Shown: positions 51,263 to 62,342 of the stretch, piece after piece
How the letters are laid out: each line of letters begins with the position of its first letter
How positions within the stretch are numbered: position 1 is the first letter of the stretch
The notes under the pieces: model-generated
Seen by the model: the letters and a program-made list of their open reading frames with translations, nothing else
Database searches by the model: none
Told to the model about the DNA's origin: nothing
Translations under genes and position numbers: made by a program
Source of the DNA: Moniliophthora roreri
Taxonomy: Eukaryota > Basidiomycota > Agaricomycetes > Agaricales > Marasmiaceae
Length of the DNA stretch: 64,000 bases
Reading direction: 5' to 3'
Assembly: GCA_001466705.2 (NCBI GenBank)
Contig: LATX02000001.1
Location: 1,302,001-1,366,000, forward strand

Positions 51263-51713
51263 ACTAAAATCCCACTGGGACTGAAGAAGCACTCTATAGC
51301 CTCAAGAAAGATAGAGAAGCAAAGCATAAGCAGAAAGGCTCTGTTAATCAGAGCTGTGAGGATCTTGACTCTATGCCATCTATACGAATAATGAGAATCA
51401 GCTGCATTCTCCAATGTAAGCTGGTATGCAGGAAAACGTTTAGTGATTGATACAGGAATTTGGGGGCCAAACAAGGTTCTTTATCATGGAAAAAGCTATC
51501 ACCAAACTTATCACATTGCTGAACAAAGAGCATGGGTAAAATACGAGTGAATATGGGCAACATGGTCATACTTGAACATATGAAAGGAATCAGCTGCCAG
51601 TGTGAGAGATCCAATCATGCAACATGATGATGATTATAACTCTTCTCAGAGAATGTAGATGTGATCTGAGCTTCAAGGGAGTAGCAAAAAAAAATTTTAA
51701 AACACAATGTTGA

Positions 51714-52148
51714 TTTTTTTTTAAGGGCCGTTGAGAGGAACCAACTGACCATCACCTGCCATATATGGAAGGTAAGTGACATCATCTTACCAAATTTGGC
51801 TGACCCTCACTGCTTTTTCGTTCCTTGCCACCTCCTCTGTCACCCTCTATGATATTTCAGCTGCATAAATGAATTTCAAAGGTCAAAATCATACACAATG
51901 ACAACCAGCAGGGAACTGACAGTGGCCATAGAGGCACTGTTGTGGTAACCAAAGTTTGAAATTGGGAATATTTAATAGATGGATGCCTGCAACAACAGAA
52001 TCCTGTTATTTCTGCCAAGGAAAAGCCTGAGAGAAGCAAGTGGTGAGTAATTTGACCACATTTGAGCCCCTAAGGATGCCCAAAACCTAGAAAAAATATG
52101 ACCCAAAAATTTTTTTAAGGACCTCAGGACTGAACCAACTGACCATCA
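51714..52148. repeat. Direct repeat pair ending aaccaactgaccatca
   Basis: A unit with a T-run, then aagg, 12 variable bases and aaccaactgaccatca occurs at about 51,714-51,754 and again at about 52,110-52,148. The second copy ends where CpG-normal DNA resumes, so this may be the edge of another repeat element. The 355 bases in between have no gene. Confidence 0.55.
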
Positions 52149-52488
52149 TCGTGTTCGGGATCCACGGCCCGCTGCCCCCTTGCCGAGCTTACTGACAATG
52201 AGTTCAACGAAAAAGAAAACAACGTCGATGAAGAGCAGGATCTTTATTCGAGCACTTCTCGAGACAGCCATAATGACTCCAGATAAGTAGGGGAACCGTG
52301 ATAAGTATTGCAGATCAGGTCTCTATGCGCATTATAAGGACTCTACTTTGTGACGATGTGTGTAATGCTGGGCCCGGCGTGGGTCAGATTTGGTCGTGAT
52401 TGGCAAGAGCCTTGGACTTTTTTTCTTGTCGTCGTCGACATCGACATCAGCGCAACAGACAGCACAGACAGCACAGGCAGTGAACAAC
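52149..52488. other. Intergenic: promoter and leader of eIF3h
   Basis: CpG-normal DNA between the repeat edge and the eIF3h start. No additional gene is seen; the frame upstream of the eIF3h ATG is open but not family-like. Confidence 0.5.
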
Positions 52489-54006
52489 ATGGCAGCTCAG
52501 TCTATGGCTGCTGCGATTGCAGCAACTCTACCTTCCGTTGCTGCGACTCCTACTCCTGCTGCACCAACCTATGAAGCAATCCCGGCCTCAATGTCCAAAG
52601 TTATTGATGTCGAAGCTGAAATCCCATTAACATCCGTGCAACTTGACGGCCTTGTGCGTGTTTTCATTCATTCCTAACGCAGCCCTATTGATTCTCTGTA
52701 GGTAGTCTCCAAAATCATGAAACATGCACGCGACTCGCCATCCACCTCTGCTCACGGTCTGCTGCTGGGCCTTGATCTGGATGGAACCCTTGAAGTATCT
52801 AATTCGTTCCCCCTTCCGCATCATATGGGTGACGAAGATGAAAAATCCAGCAAATCTGTAGGTGTGTGGTGAATTTTGTGCTGTTAACTTAATGAGACTG
52901 ATTCCGGCTGTGAAAGCTCGCTACCAAGCGTCTATGCTACGCTCTTTGAAAGAAGTCCAGTCGGATGATGGCGTTGTCGGTTTCTATCAGGCATCATCCT
53001 TAGGTGCTTTTTTCAGCCAAAGTCTTGTGGACACCCAGGCAATTCATCAAGATAAATTGCGACACGGTGGTGTGGTGGTAGTCCATGGTACGCACTATGA
53101 CTAACACGCGTTAACACGGTGGTTTCTCACATCAAACCTTTTGTTCTTCTTAGATGTTTCTCAGACTGCACAAGGAAGCGCTTCGTTCAGAGCTTTTCGG
53201 TTAACTTCCGCATTCCTGGAAGCCTACAAGAAGACCAACTTTAGTACGGCAAGGTCCGCCTCTAATGAAATCCGCTCGCGTCCGCTAGTTTTTCTGATCC
53301 AGTAACGTTAGTCTGGCTAGCCATCAGTTGACTTTTTCGTCGATATTAGAAGAAATACCACTCAAAATCCGGACGAACCCCTTGCTGAATTCGTTCCTTG
53401 GACAACTGTGCACGCCCAGTCGTTCCTCCCTTTCTAATGCCACCCCAGACAAAGCCACGATTTCTGCACTCCCGCCATCGTTTGCTACGCTCAATCTAAA
53501 CTCAGGGGGCTTAACGAAAAACTTGGAACAGATCATAGAGGTCCTAGACAGCTACCGGACAGAAGGTACGCCTATTCTTACCGTCGGCTCCCATTACGAT
53601 CGGCTAATGTTAGCTTTGAAGAGGGTAACATCGGATATGTCACGCGAGTTATCGCTCGGGAGAAGGCAAAAGCAGAGGCGTACATAGCGAAGCGCAAGGA
53701 AGAAAACGCTGAACGTGTCAGCAAAGGTAGGATAATGTCAATCAAGTGAGATGGTGGGACGCTCAACTCCTTCTGTTATAGGTCTAGCACCTCTCCCTGA
53801 AGAAGATGTGAGTACAAATGACTCTTTCCCGCATTATTGATTGAACTTCTGTCCAGGTAAACCGGATGTTCAAGATACCGGCCGAACCTTCGAGATTGGA
53901 GAGTATGTTGTTGCTAGGACACTTTGATGCACTGGCGAAGAGCCTGGGAGAAACATCTGGGACAAGTCTAGTAAAGTTGTATGGAGCCACTGCTGGCTCA
54001 GGGTGA
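52489..54006 (+). CDS. eif3h: Translation initiation factor eIF3 subunit h
   Basis: MPN-domain (no metal site) subunit of eIF3. Start MAAQSMAAAIAATLP is Ala/Pro-rich. The MPN region reads IPLTSVQLDGLVVSKIMKHA, HGLLLGLDLDGTLEVSNSFP, VVGFYQASSLGAFFSQSLVD and HGGVVVVHDVSQTAQGSASF. It continues with RAFRLTSAFLEAYKKTNFST, SSILEEIPLKIRTNPLLNSF and the C-terminal helix KNLEQIIEVLDSYRTE; the end is ETSGTSLVKLYGATAGSG. About eight introns. The start at 52489 is preferred over the longer upstream frame. Confidence 0.92.
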
Positions 54007-54559
54007 AAACTCTCTTGCAGCTGGCTACGCTTGTACTCGGGGTTGTACAATCTGTATTCTTCTACTTTAACATAGTCTCTGGCAAGGAGGATGTAAAATG
54101 ACGCGCATGAAGCCAAGAAAAACTCTGGACTGCGGTAACCAGGACATGGGTTTACAACGAGCCGAGCTTTCAACGCCCACTTGTGTCAGGGGCCTCGAGG
54201 CGCAGCATGGTTAGATCAGTTGCTGATAATCAAAGGAATGTCAATCAGGCAGGAATTACTAGCCTCGACTAAACAACGTTTTGGGTGTGTATGTACAGCC
54301 CTAGAGTTGGCACTGTGGCAGCGAGCGTGTTACCTAAGATGTAACCTAAGATGTAAAAATTCGGAGGTAGTATAGTGACATCGGGGTGGTAACACCGTGG
54401 GTTGCTGAAAATTTTTGATTTATTCCTCCTTTCCCTCCATCTCCTTCCTCCCCTCATTATATCCATCCCATTCCTTTTCGTATAAAGTCGACTACTGTCG
54501 TTACTTTATAACTCGGTCACCCTCCTCCTCCCACTCTCCTTTCCAAGACTCGTTTCACA
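54007..54559. other. Intergenic: eIF3h 3' UTR and promoter of the secreted protein
   Basis: No gene seen. The last 130 bases before the next start are C/T-rich with a tataaag at about 54,481, a possible TATA element. Confidence 0.5.
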
Positions 54560-55720
54560 ATGTTCTCAAAGTCCCTCGTTATCCTTCTTGCCGCCCTCTC
54601 TTGCGTGAACGCCCTGGTAACGCCCCACCACATCCGCAGCCCGCATCATCATCGTGCCCTTGCTCATGCTGCTCGCGCACCCTCGGCGTATGTAGTCGTT
54701 TATACGTGAGATTGGGAGGCTCTAACGACGCCCTTTTTACAGGAAGAACGTCTCTGGACTTGCTCCTCCATCGAAACGTTCATTACGAAAGCGGTGCAGG
54801 AACCGACCGACATCCTCGTCGCTAGTTCAGGAGGCTGCTCCGACGAGTTCCTCTTCGGCTGCTCCAGCTCCTCCTACCACCACCAGTACTCAGGCCGAGA
54901 CTTCGACCGAGGCCCTCCCTCCTCCTCCCACCAGCACTCAGGTCGAACAAACTTCGACCGAGGCTCCCCCTCCCCCTCCCACCAGCACTCAGGCCGAACA
55001 AACTTCGACCACCGAGGCCCCTCCTCCACCTACTACTACCCAGGAGCAGCAGCAACCTACTTCCACCACGCAAGAACAATCCCAACCAACCCAAGGGAAT
55101 TCTGGTGACAACAACGGCGGTAACAATGGCGGTAACAATGGGGGCAACAACTCTGGCCTGCCCTCATTCATGATCGGCACCCAGCATGGTCAAGGTGCGC
55201 ATTCTAAATTTCAATCCGCTATAAACTTGTCTTAATTTCAATCAATCCAGCCACTTTCTACAATACTGGTCTCACTGCTTGTGGTACTACCAAGTCAGAC
55301 TCTGACCCCATTGTCGCTGTCTCCCAACTCCTCTTTGACGTGTTCCCGTAAGCAATTGGTTCTCCCAAGTTTCATTGTCTGTTCTCATGACTTATACCAT
55401 TCAGTGGCGCCAACGGCAATCCCAACCTTAACCCCATCTGTGGGAGGAAAGTCCGAGCTACATGTAAGATGATTGATAAACGTCTCCACTCTATCTTTTT
55501 TACTCATTCCTGATTCCATCGCAGACCAAGGCAAGAGTGTAGACCTCGAGATACAAGACAGATGTGTCGGATGCGCCCTCTTAGATCTCGACATGACTCC
55601 CAGGTAAGTAAATTTCATCCTGCCGTTTTATTCGATCTTGACTCTGTTTTTAGCGCATTCCAGCAACTCGCTGACCTTGGTGTCGGTCGATTGGACGGTG
55701 TCTCTTGGGTCTGGATCTAA
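54560..55720 (+). CDS. Secreted double-psi beta-barrel (RlpA/expansin-like) protein
   Basis: Cell-wall or apoplastic protein of the RlpA-like DPBB family found in basidiomycetes; activity unproven. Signal peptide MFSKSLVILLAALSCVNAL. A His-rich propeptide-like stretch (HHIRSPHHHRALAHAA) is followed by a Ser/Thr/Pro-rich linker with tandem repeats (TSTQAETSTEALPPPP and relatives) and an Asn/Gly tract (NNGGNNGGNNGGNN). The C-terminal barrel starts GQATFYNTGLTACGTTKSDS and shows NPICGRKVRATYQGKSVDLE, DRCVGCALLDLDMTPSAFQQ and the end GRLDGVSWVWI, with four conserved cysteines. Four or five introns. Confidence 0.88.
54880..55025 (+). repeat. In-frame tandem repeat of the DPBB linker
   Basis: Three near-copies of a unit of about 50 bases (ccaccagcactcagg followed by a cgaacaaacttcgaccgagg phrase and a Pro-coding tract) give the repeated Thr-Ser-Thr-Gln...Glu-Ala-Pro-Pro-Pro-Pro linker. 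Copy number is likely to vary between strains. Confidence 0.75.
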
Positions 55721-56044
55721 ACCTCATGATCTGTAAAGTCTGTCGCATCATCATCATCCATTGCTATCGGTTCATCGGTTTATTTGCTTTTTTATTGTTA
55801 TGCTTATTTCCGAGCGCTTTCTGCGCCCGAGAGGCGTTCTGCTCCGGCCCTTTGCGAGCCAGAGGGTCGATGCAGCCAGATAGAGATCGCTCTTTACTCT
55901 TTGATCCCAGGAATGCGTATCGACTACACATAGTACTCACGGGTTCATGATTTTTCACACAAGACGTGTTTTGCTTTGTTTAAATGACCCACGACATAAA
56001 TATACTAAATGTTTATGTGTATATACATTCAGTAGCATACAGGT
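55721..56044. other. Convergent intergenic, 3' UTRs
   Basis: Between two convergent genes. A/T-rich near 55,980-56,040; no gene seen. Confidence 0.5.
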
Positions 56045-58891
56045 TTAGGGATGGAGGACGGACAATGATAATTTCATCCAATACTTTTTCTCCGCTGCGT
56101 TTTGTGTGAGGGCCGTGTTAACTGCATCAGCAAGATGCGGCTCGGAATTCTGCTGCGACTTGGAGACTGCGAGAAGGGTGGCAACCATACTCAGTGCTAA
56201 GCGGCGTACACAGGTACCACTAAACGAAAAGGGCGGAAGCTTGGTGTACGGCCCTGCTACCTGTCCCCGTTCGGCGTGAGTGAAAACGAAGAAAGGCACG
56301 AGTCTCGCCCGGAGTAAGGATAGGGTCTGCATGCTGTTGAGCCAAGCATTTCATAATCAAGACGTCCAGAACCTACACGTGTATCCATCACTTGCGATAC
56401 TCGGCGTTGTAGGGCACGGATTAAGAATAGGAGGATACTCTGAGAGGAGAACAGAACGTTAGGAAAGCCGCTCATTTGCAAAAGAAAGTTTAATGGCGAA
56501 CCTCTGATGCCGGGACATTACTCGACCCCATCTCCCACAGGACTTTCGGCAGGTGTGCGACCCATTCTTCCACAAGCCGATCGTCCGCTGGTCGGTGTGG
56601 GATCCTGAAGGTGCCGTGATAGTGTGGTTCGGTTTCCAGCTTGGAGGCAACATAAATGAAGGATCGGTGACCAGCTGGATCAGGAAAACATACCAAAATC
56701 AGCCGAGCAATGAAGTCGCTTGAACTTCCTTTCAGCGCAGACTTTGATGACAGTTTTGTGGCGTGTTCCAGGGCGACCTGGAAAACGGTAGCTCTTTCTT
56801 CTTCTCCGCGTTCTTTACTCGGATGGGTGACGCCGAGGAACGACCATATCGTCGGAAGCAGAGACGTATAAACCGTGTGTGTTAGAATTCGGGGATTCAG
56901 CTGGTTACCATTACCAAGCACTTGCAGCACGTATTCACGGACTCGCTCCATCTGGTCATCCAGATTCTTTTTTGATAGATTAGATCGGGCTTTTCTTGTT
57001 GATGTACTGGACTGATTAGCTTGCGTGGCTAATACCAGATGGGACACCATATCGCAATAGTGGAGATTTAAATCCTGCAATGCTTGCTCCACCTAATTCA
57101 CGTTGGCCGTAGTGTCCGTACCGATTTTGAGAAGTACTCACCTTGATATCCCGACGCCCGGAAGTCGTGAAGGGAAAGTAAGGAGCCATGTAGTTCAGTA
57201 TCGCACTCAACTCTTCCACGCAGATCGATGGTGCCTGAAAACTCAACCATGAGCTGAGGAGTCAAGTATGAAAACGGTCCCTTACCGAAGAGCAGGAAGC
57301 TCCCAACAAGAACACATATAATGCACGAGCTATTTCCACGACTGCCTGCATCAGATTGAGGTCTATTTCTGGAGGCGGACTGCTGGGTGAAAAGACGGTT
57401 GCGGAAAAATCCAGGAACGTCGAAGTCAGTGTAGGATGCAAAGCGGTCGCCAATTTCTATCATCTGGTTATCAAGACCTATTCGAATGAAGAGATGATAA
57501 CACGAACAAATACTAAAGAGGTCGCTAATGTGTCTGAGGCTTCGGATACAGAAATATTTTCAGTCAAGTCGTCCAGGTCCCAAGGGATTGAGTTTGTTGA
57601 ATCAAAAGGGAAGTTGCCAATAAACGCTTCTTCGCCTTCACGGGCAGAGGGCTTCCATATCAAGGATGGTAAATGACCACCTTTTAGGGAATTGTCGAAT
57701 GCAAGGTAGGAATTAAGGTCCGTAAAGGACGAGGAAAGGAAACGGTAGTCTGTTTCTTGACTAGGCCCCGCGTCTCCCCGATTGCGCTGCATCGCAATAT
57801 TAAGAAAGAGGGATAACGACTGTAGGACAACGAGTTTCGACTGGAATGCCATGTGAGAGACGGGTGTAACTCCGAATCTAAGTAGCTTACCTGTGGTGTC
57901 AACATAACACTGGCTGTTGAAGTGGCCGTCGGGGCTGAAAGACATGTGAGCGGTCGGAGCATCACGATGCCTACGAGGGCACTCACTGTCAACATCGTTA
58001 TAAATTGTTCCAGCATTGAGAATGCCAAGGTACCCCGCTAATATACGACTTCCGTGGCCATTGGCGTAAGTGTCCCAACCTAAAACTACGACCTCTGGAA
58101 AATATTCCAGAAACATATTCAAAAACCTGACAGCATCGACGCGTATTTCGGGGGAAATATGTGTTTGCGCTGACGTTGTATACAGTAGAAGGAGCGATGA
58201 ATGGGGTAGAATGTCCTTCTAAGGATATCTTCAGGTCGGAAGGGTTGAGAATGGTTGGTGAGGCTGACCGTTGGTATTCTGGGGAGTAGCCATGACAGAA
58301 GCGAAAGTATAGCCTCCCGCACGGTAGAATCCTTGCAGTAGGGTACACTTAAGCATCTTAAGGTCAAACAAAGATCACTGAGACGCACCTCGTCACCAAT
58401 AAGACGAACGACTGAGTTGATTAATGTAGGAAGAACGTCGTCTACAAGGTCCGGATTTTCTTCCAGCAACTCCCGAAGACCGCATACAGCATCTGGAACG
58501 GATTAATGGACCAGTATTACTCTATGATGGCAGGCAAACCTCGGCGAGTTCCTGCATTATGATGTTTTAAATGTGATATCAAGTTGCCGAACGTCTGCTG
58601 TCGCCTGGTGGTCGGTATACTTTGGTCCTTTTCGACTGCAATGCTTTGATTGGGCAGAGCAATAGCTAGAAGTTGGTTATTATCTGCAACTACAGCGCGC
58701 ATAATCGACTCACATCGAGCTTTGAAGGATGTGTCTATCGCATTGCTTGGTGCCTGTTTTCCTTTGCCGAGTTTTAACTTTGCTTTCTGTCCTTTTGCGC
58801 GATTAGAAATTGTGTATCATATAAATTTTGAGTGGTTCCTTACCGCAAAATCTGCTGCCTTGTCCTTCCTTTTCTTTGCACTTTTAGGCAT
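56045..58891 (-). CDS. IPI1: Pre-rRNA processing protein Ipi1 (Rix1 complex)
   Basis: Component of the Rix1-Ipi1-Ipi3 complex for late 60S assembly (TEX10 in animals). It starts MPKSAKKRKDKAADFA, then after an intron QKAKLKLGKGKQAPSNAIDT and SFKARC..IALPNQSIAVEKDQ; all are typical. The Ipi1/TEX10 repeat region follows: RRQQTFGNLISHLKHHNAGT, RELLEENPDLVDDVLPTLIN and SVVRLIGDEDSTVREAILSL. The long C-terminal part is mostly helical (RILTHTVYTSLLPTIWSFLG, SILLFLIRALQRRVSQ), ending TQNAAEKKYWMKLSLSVLHP. About nine introns. The C-terminus is longer than in yeast Ipi1, as in other basidiomycetes. Confidence 0.9.
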
Positions 58892-59363
58892 TCTTATGCA
58901 AGTGGCCGGTGAGAAGCAAACGCAATGTCCAACGGGCGCTTTCGTCTTGCGCGTCTGGTCTCATCAGCGGCCCGGCCTCCTCCTTTCATGCCCTCTCATA
59001 CCACAAAGCATCGATTCTCCCGAAGTCAAAATCTTCGATTGTCGAGTCCTCTCGCTCCAAAAGTTCCTAGCTGTATGGTTGCGCATAACCTTCTATTGGA
59101 CACCGCGATTCTCATTTCACCATAGCGAAAAAATTCGACTCATTTCCTGTTCTGATCCCGGCTGCTGAGCTTCTGGGCACCGCAAAGACGCAGCAAAGAC
59201 AAGCCACGGATGCTAATAGTTCTTGCGAACCGAAAGCTGCAACGTTAACGTTTGAACATATGATCTACCAACGACGACCAGGCCAGTGGTCCAAGCCCGA
59301 CAATCATCCGAGCACTCTTTAAATAATTCGCAATTGAAGCTCGTGGATGTGCCAGATTTCATC
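58892..59363. promoter_or_regulatory. Divergent promoter region, IPI1 / mannanase
   Basis: About 470 bases between the two starts. An ORF at 58,925-59,125 on the plus strand has no family-like features and is not called. tttaaataat just before 59,330 may act as a TATA-like element of the secreted enzyme gene. Confidence 0.45.
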
Positions 59364-61660
59364 ATGTTGCGTTCACTTCTTCAGGCATCCCTGCTCCTCC
59401 TTGGGCTCTTTCAGATTGCGGTGTCCTCCCAATCTAAGCCTCCCAAGGGATTCGCAACCACTCACAACGACAGGTTTGAAGTGGACGGCAAGGAATTTGT
59501 GCGTATTCTATTTTCAAAGTGATTGCTTTTTCTAAAATTGTATCCTAGTACTTTGTCGGAGCGAATTCATACGTATGATAAATACCTTCTCATCACTCGA
59601 TTGTCCTCAATAATCCTCCAGTGGCTGCCCCTTCTAACTAGCCAAGAAGACGTCAAAAGTACCTTCAAAGAAATGAAGAACGCTGGAATCAAAGTCCTTA
59701 GAACTTGGGTTGGTCGAGTCGCAGTCTTTCTGGTCCACTTTCAACTAACATCATATTCACAGGGTTTCAATGCCATTAACGGCACTGAACTCGAGGGAGC
59801 AAACCGGTCGGGACTCACGTACTACCAAGTTTGTACCTTCATCGAGTCACGAGCTTCACCAGGTCTCACCATTATCAGGTTTGGAATAGCAGTGAATGGG
59901 TTCTCAATGACGGCCCCCAAGGCCTTGAACGTCTAGACTATGTGCTTGAGCAAGCCGCAGCTCACGATATCAAGGTGATTTTAACTTTTACCAATAACTG
60001 GTACGTTCGAATCCTCTATTGTTATCAAAAGTCGCTGAAGCCTTCTCAGGTCTGCCTATGGCGTAAGTTTTCAATCGTCCACCGAGTCTTAACTCATCCC
60101 GTACACAGGGAATGGAATTCTATGTCAACTGGATTGCGGGAGCAGAAGCAACCCACGATGTATTCTTCACCGATTCCAGGGTTCGCCGGTCGTACCGTGC
60201 GCGCCGGTCATTAACACCTTTGGAACGAAATTTGACGCGTGTTTTCTCTAGAACGATATGTCAAGACGATTGTCGAACGTTACAAGGACTCCCCGACTAT
60301 CTTTGCATGGGAACTTATGAATGAAGCGAGATGCCGAGGTGATATTCCAGGCGGACCAAACTGTGTGCCAGGATCTGGGACACTTACCAAGTGGTACAAG
60401 GAGCAAGCTGATTTCGTTCGTAGCCTGTAAGTTCTTCAGCTGTAACTTGGTTAATACGCGTCCTTAGCACAAATTATTTAGGGATCCCCATCACATGGTC
60501 CGTCGCCTCTGATGTCAAACAGTCGGTGTTTTGAGACTGATTCGACAGTACTAGATCACAACTGGCGGAGAAGGCCACTTCTACTGGAAAGAAGGGTATG
60601 CACAAGCTTTGTATCTTCCTTTGACATCTTGCCTCATGCTCTTATAGCAAATGGGCATCGGACTACAACTTCAACGGGCAAGGTACATATCCTCCCGGAC
60701 TGCTCATTTGGCATAGTGTTTACTTTGGCATCAGCGGGGGAGGATTTTGACACTGACTTGGCCTTGGAAAACATTGATTTTGGGACCTACGTGAGTATGT
60801 TCTTCGGCCGAAGTTGCGTAGAGATTGACCGCTTGATACAGCACATGTACCCACAATTCTGGTAAGGCATTTAGATTGCCCGAGCATCTACGTTACTGAA
60901 GCTCTCCGCGTAGGTACTCTAACGTCGTGCGTAACAAACTCGTACAGGTGGTGGCACAGTTTTTTGAACACTGTGATAGGATTTCCCTGGCTCTAACTTC
61001 TCAATGAAGGACTGGGGACTTAACTGGATCAACTATCACGCTGAGGGTTTGTTTTTCTGAGATATTGAGATCCTTCTGGTATTAATTTATCCAAAGTCGC
61101 CAAGAAAGCCAATAAACCTCTAATTCTGGAAGAGTTCGGAATGGCGGGATTGAGTACGAATTTGTATGTTCATACCGCGAACTTGAACTGACACCAACCC
61201 AGAAAATAAGACTGACATATACCCAGCATGGGTCCAGCTTGCCTTGAACACGAAGCACGCGTGAGTCATTCGAATACATTCGAAAGTGTTCCTCAATTTC
61301 ATTCGAATCCGTTTGCAGAGGGTGAACCGGTCGACCTATCACATATCAATAAAGACTGACACATTTTAAGGATCATGCCATGGCAATTTGGCATGCTTGG
61401 ATTGCGGGAGAATGGTGGTAATCGACTCATCAAGTACGCCGACGCCCTCATTGACGGAGCCTCTCCTAACGACCGTTAGTAAACCCAGTCCTTGCATCTC
61501 TACTATATTCATCCGTTGCCTCAGAATTCACCTACTACAAGAACCAAACTGACGTCTGGAGCATCTTCACGTAGGTGCTTCAGCAAATGAAATATAGTAG
61601 ACTGTACTGACTGCCGATTGCAGTAAGGCAGCCAAGGCGCAGGCGAACAGATCGAAATAA
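59364..61660 (+). CDS. GH5 endo-beta-1,4-mannanase (subfamily 7-like), secreted
   Basis: Secreted glycoside hydrolase that cleaves mannan/glucomannan of plant walls. Signal peptide MLRSLLQASLLLLGLFQIAV. The catalytic domain shows FEVDGKEFYFVGANSYWLPL, FKEMKNAGIKVLRTWGFNAI, RLDYVLEQAAAHDIKVILTF, TNNW, and the acid/base Glu in FAWELMNEARCRG, MVTVGGEGHFYWKEGY-like sequence and DFGTYHMYPQFW. The nucleophile Glu is in PLILEEFGMAGL, with later WVQLALNTKHAGIMPWQFGM and RLIKYADALIDGASPNDQ. About 14 short introns. No carbohydrate-binding module is seen at either end. The C-terminus is KAAKAQANRSK. Confidence 0.92.
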
Positions 61661-61851
61661 TAGTCTGTCAGGAATCATAGTCAATATCGCACAGTGTACT
61701 GTTTAGTATCCAAAACCAAAATGAGACGCACCACCTTTCGGTCGCAAGTTTATCCTTCTGGTGGCCTGCAGGCCAGAGGCACCTCCATGAGTTCGGTAAA
61801 TATTGAAACTTTGCAGCGGATGTCCTGCCATGACTTGACCCTACAGAAACG

Positions 61852-62079
61852 TTAATATTGCTCGATTGGATTACTACGTCGAAACACGCACATAATTTGC
61901 GTGGTCCGGGTGCGTTGTGCGATCGTGTAATGGTAAGTTGTTCCTGCCATGAGCACGATCGCGAGGCAGTCGTCTTTATCTAGTGTCGTGGTGACGCTTC
62001 CTTTAAAAAGCCGTACAGGTTCATCTGTGTCGTTCACTATCTCGAAGATAACTTCGGAAGCCGTGGTGTCTATGGGCAT
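61852..62079 (-). CDS. Small unknown protein, beta-rich
   Basis: A 75-residue frame (MPIDTTASEVIFEIVNDTDE to the stop at 61852) with alternating hydrophobic pattern (EVIFEIVND, DCLAIVLMAGTTYHYTI) suggesting a small beta-sandwich. I do not recognise a family. Additional 5' exons are possible up to about 62,338 but could not be defined. It may also be a chance ORF. Confidence 0.35.
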   Translation of the reverse strand: MPIDTTASEVIFEIVNDTDEPVRLFKGSVTTTLDKDDCLAIVLMAGTTYHYTIAQRTRTTQIMCVFRRSNPIEQY

Positions 62080-62342
62080 AGTAGTAGATGTTGGATTTGA
62101 CCTTGGAAAGTGACCATAAGTATCTCACAAAGATTCCCATTGTCCCCCGGAATGAGCAGCGGCTAATTGTCCTCAGAGACTGAAAGAACCCCATTTGTAC
62201 TGCAGGGGTAGGACTCAAAAGAATGAACGCCGAATGGTGTGATGGCCGACCAACCACGAAAGAAGATTCATTGCAGGATCGTGAATAACGAGGAATTGGG
62301 AAGATCCGAGGCATAATAACAGCGTGCGTAAAATTCATAACA

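Larger units (their letters stand above)
49022..51618 (-). pseudogene. Decayed CDF-type zinc transporter, split by an insertion
   Basis: Remnant of a cation diffusion facilitator (Zrc1/Cot1 branch, vacuolar Zn/Co transport). Recognisable pieces in order: IGSLTLAADSFHMF (TM2 with the HxxxD-type metal site partly lost), HYSYRWHRVKILTALINRAF (normally YGWHRAEILAALINGVF), LCFSIFLEAIECFFSPS; then after about 1 kb of unrelated DNA LVVIVGSLGLAYNAV, HLHSHSHSHE (His loop), NMHAILFHVLGNALSNIATS, FDPVINLVITIIIFLSALP, GVLSVHELHIWQLSE and HHHGIQLSTIQPEY. The first helix is absent and an in-frame stop precedes the first piece. Gly-to-Arg and Ala-to-Val changes fit C-to-T decay. A partly working gene is unlikely but not excluded. 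Confidence 0.7.
47218..52148. other. CpG-depleted block (methylation/deamination signature)
   Basis: Read by eye, this 4.9 kb holds about 19 CpG dinucleotides, and only two (near 48,799 and 48,835) in the 1,951 bases from 47,762 to 49,712. The 360 bases just before it hold about 14, and CpG returns at once at 52,150. TpG and CpA are abundant throughout. It covers the 3' half of MED5, a decayed transporter and repeat DNA. The pattern fits long-term CpG methylation with deamination, or a repeat-induced process of the CpG type; base counts were made by eye. Confidence 0.85.

Noticed and set aside
47218..52148. Horizontal transfer as the cause of the odd composition
   Set aside because: The MED5 exons run continuously across the left edge, so the block is native DNA that changed in place rather than imported DNA.
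58925..59125. Plus-strand ORF of 66 residues upstream of the mannanase
   Set aside because: Arg/Ser/Pro-rich composition without family features, lying in a divergent promoter; most likely chance.
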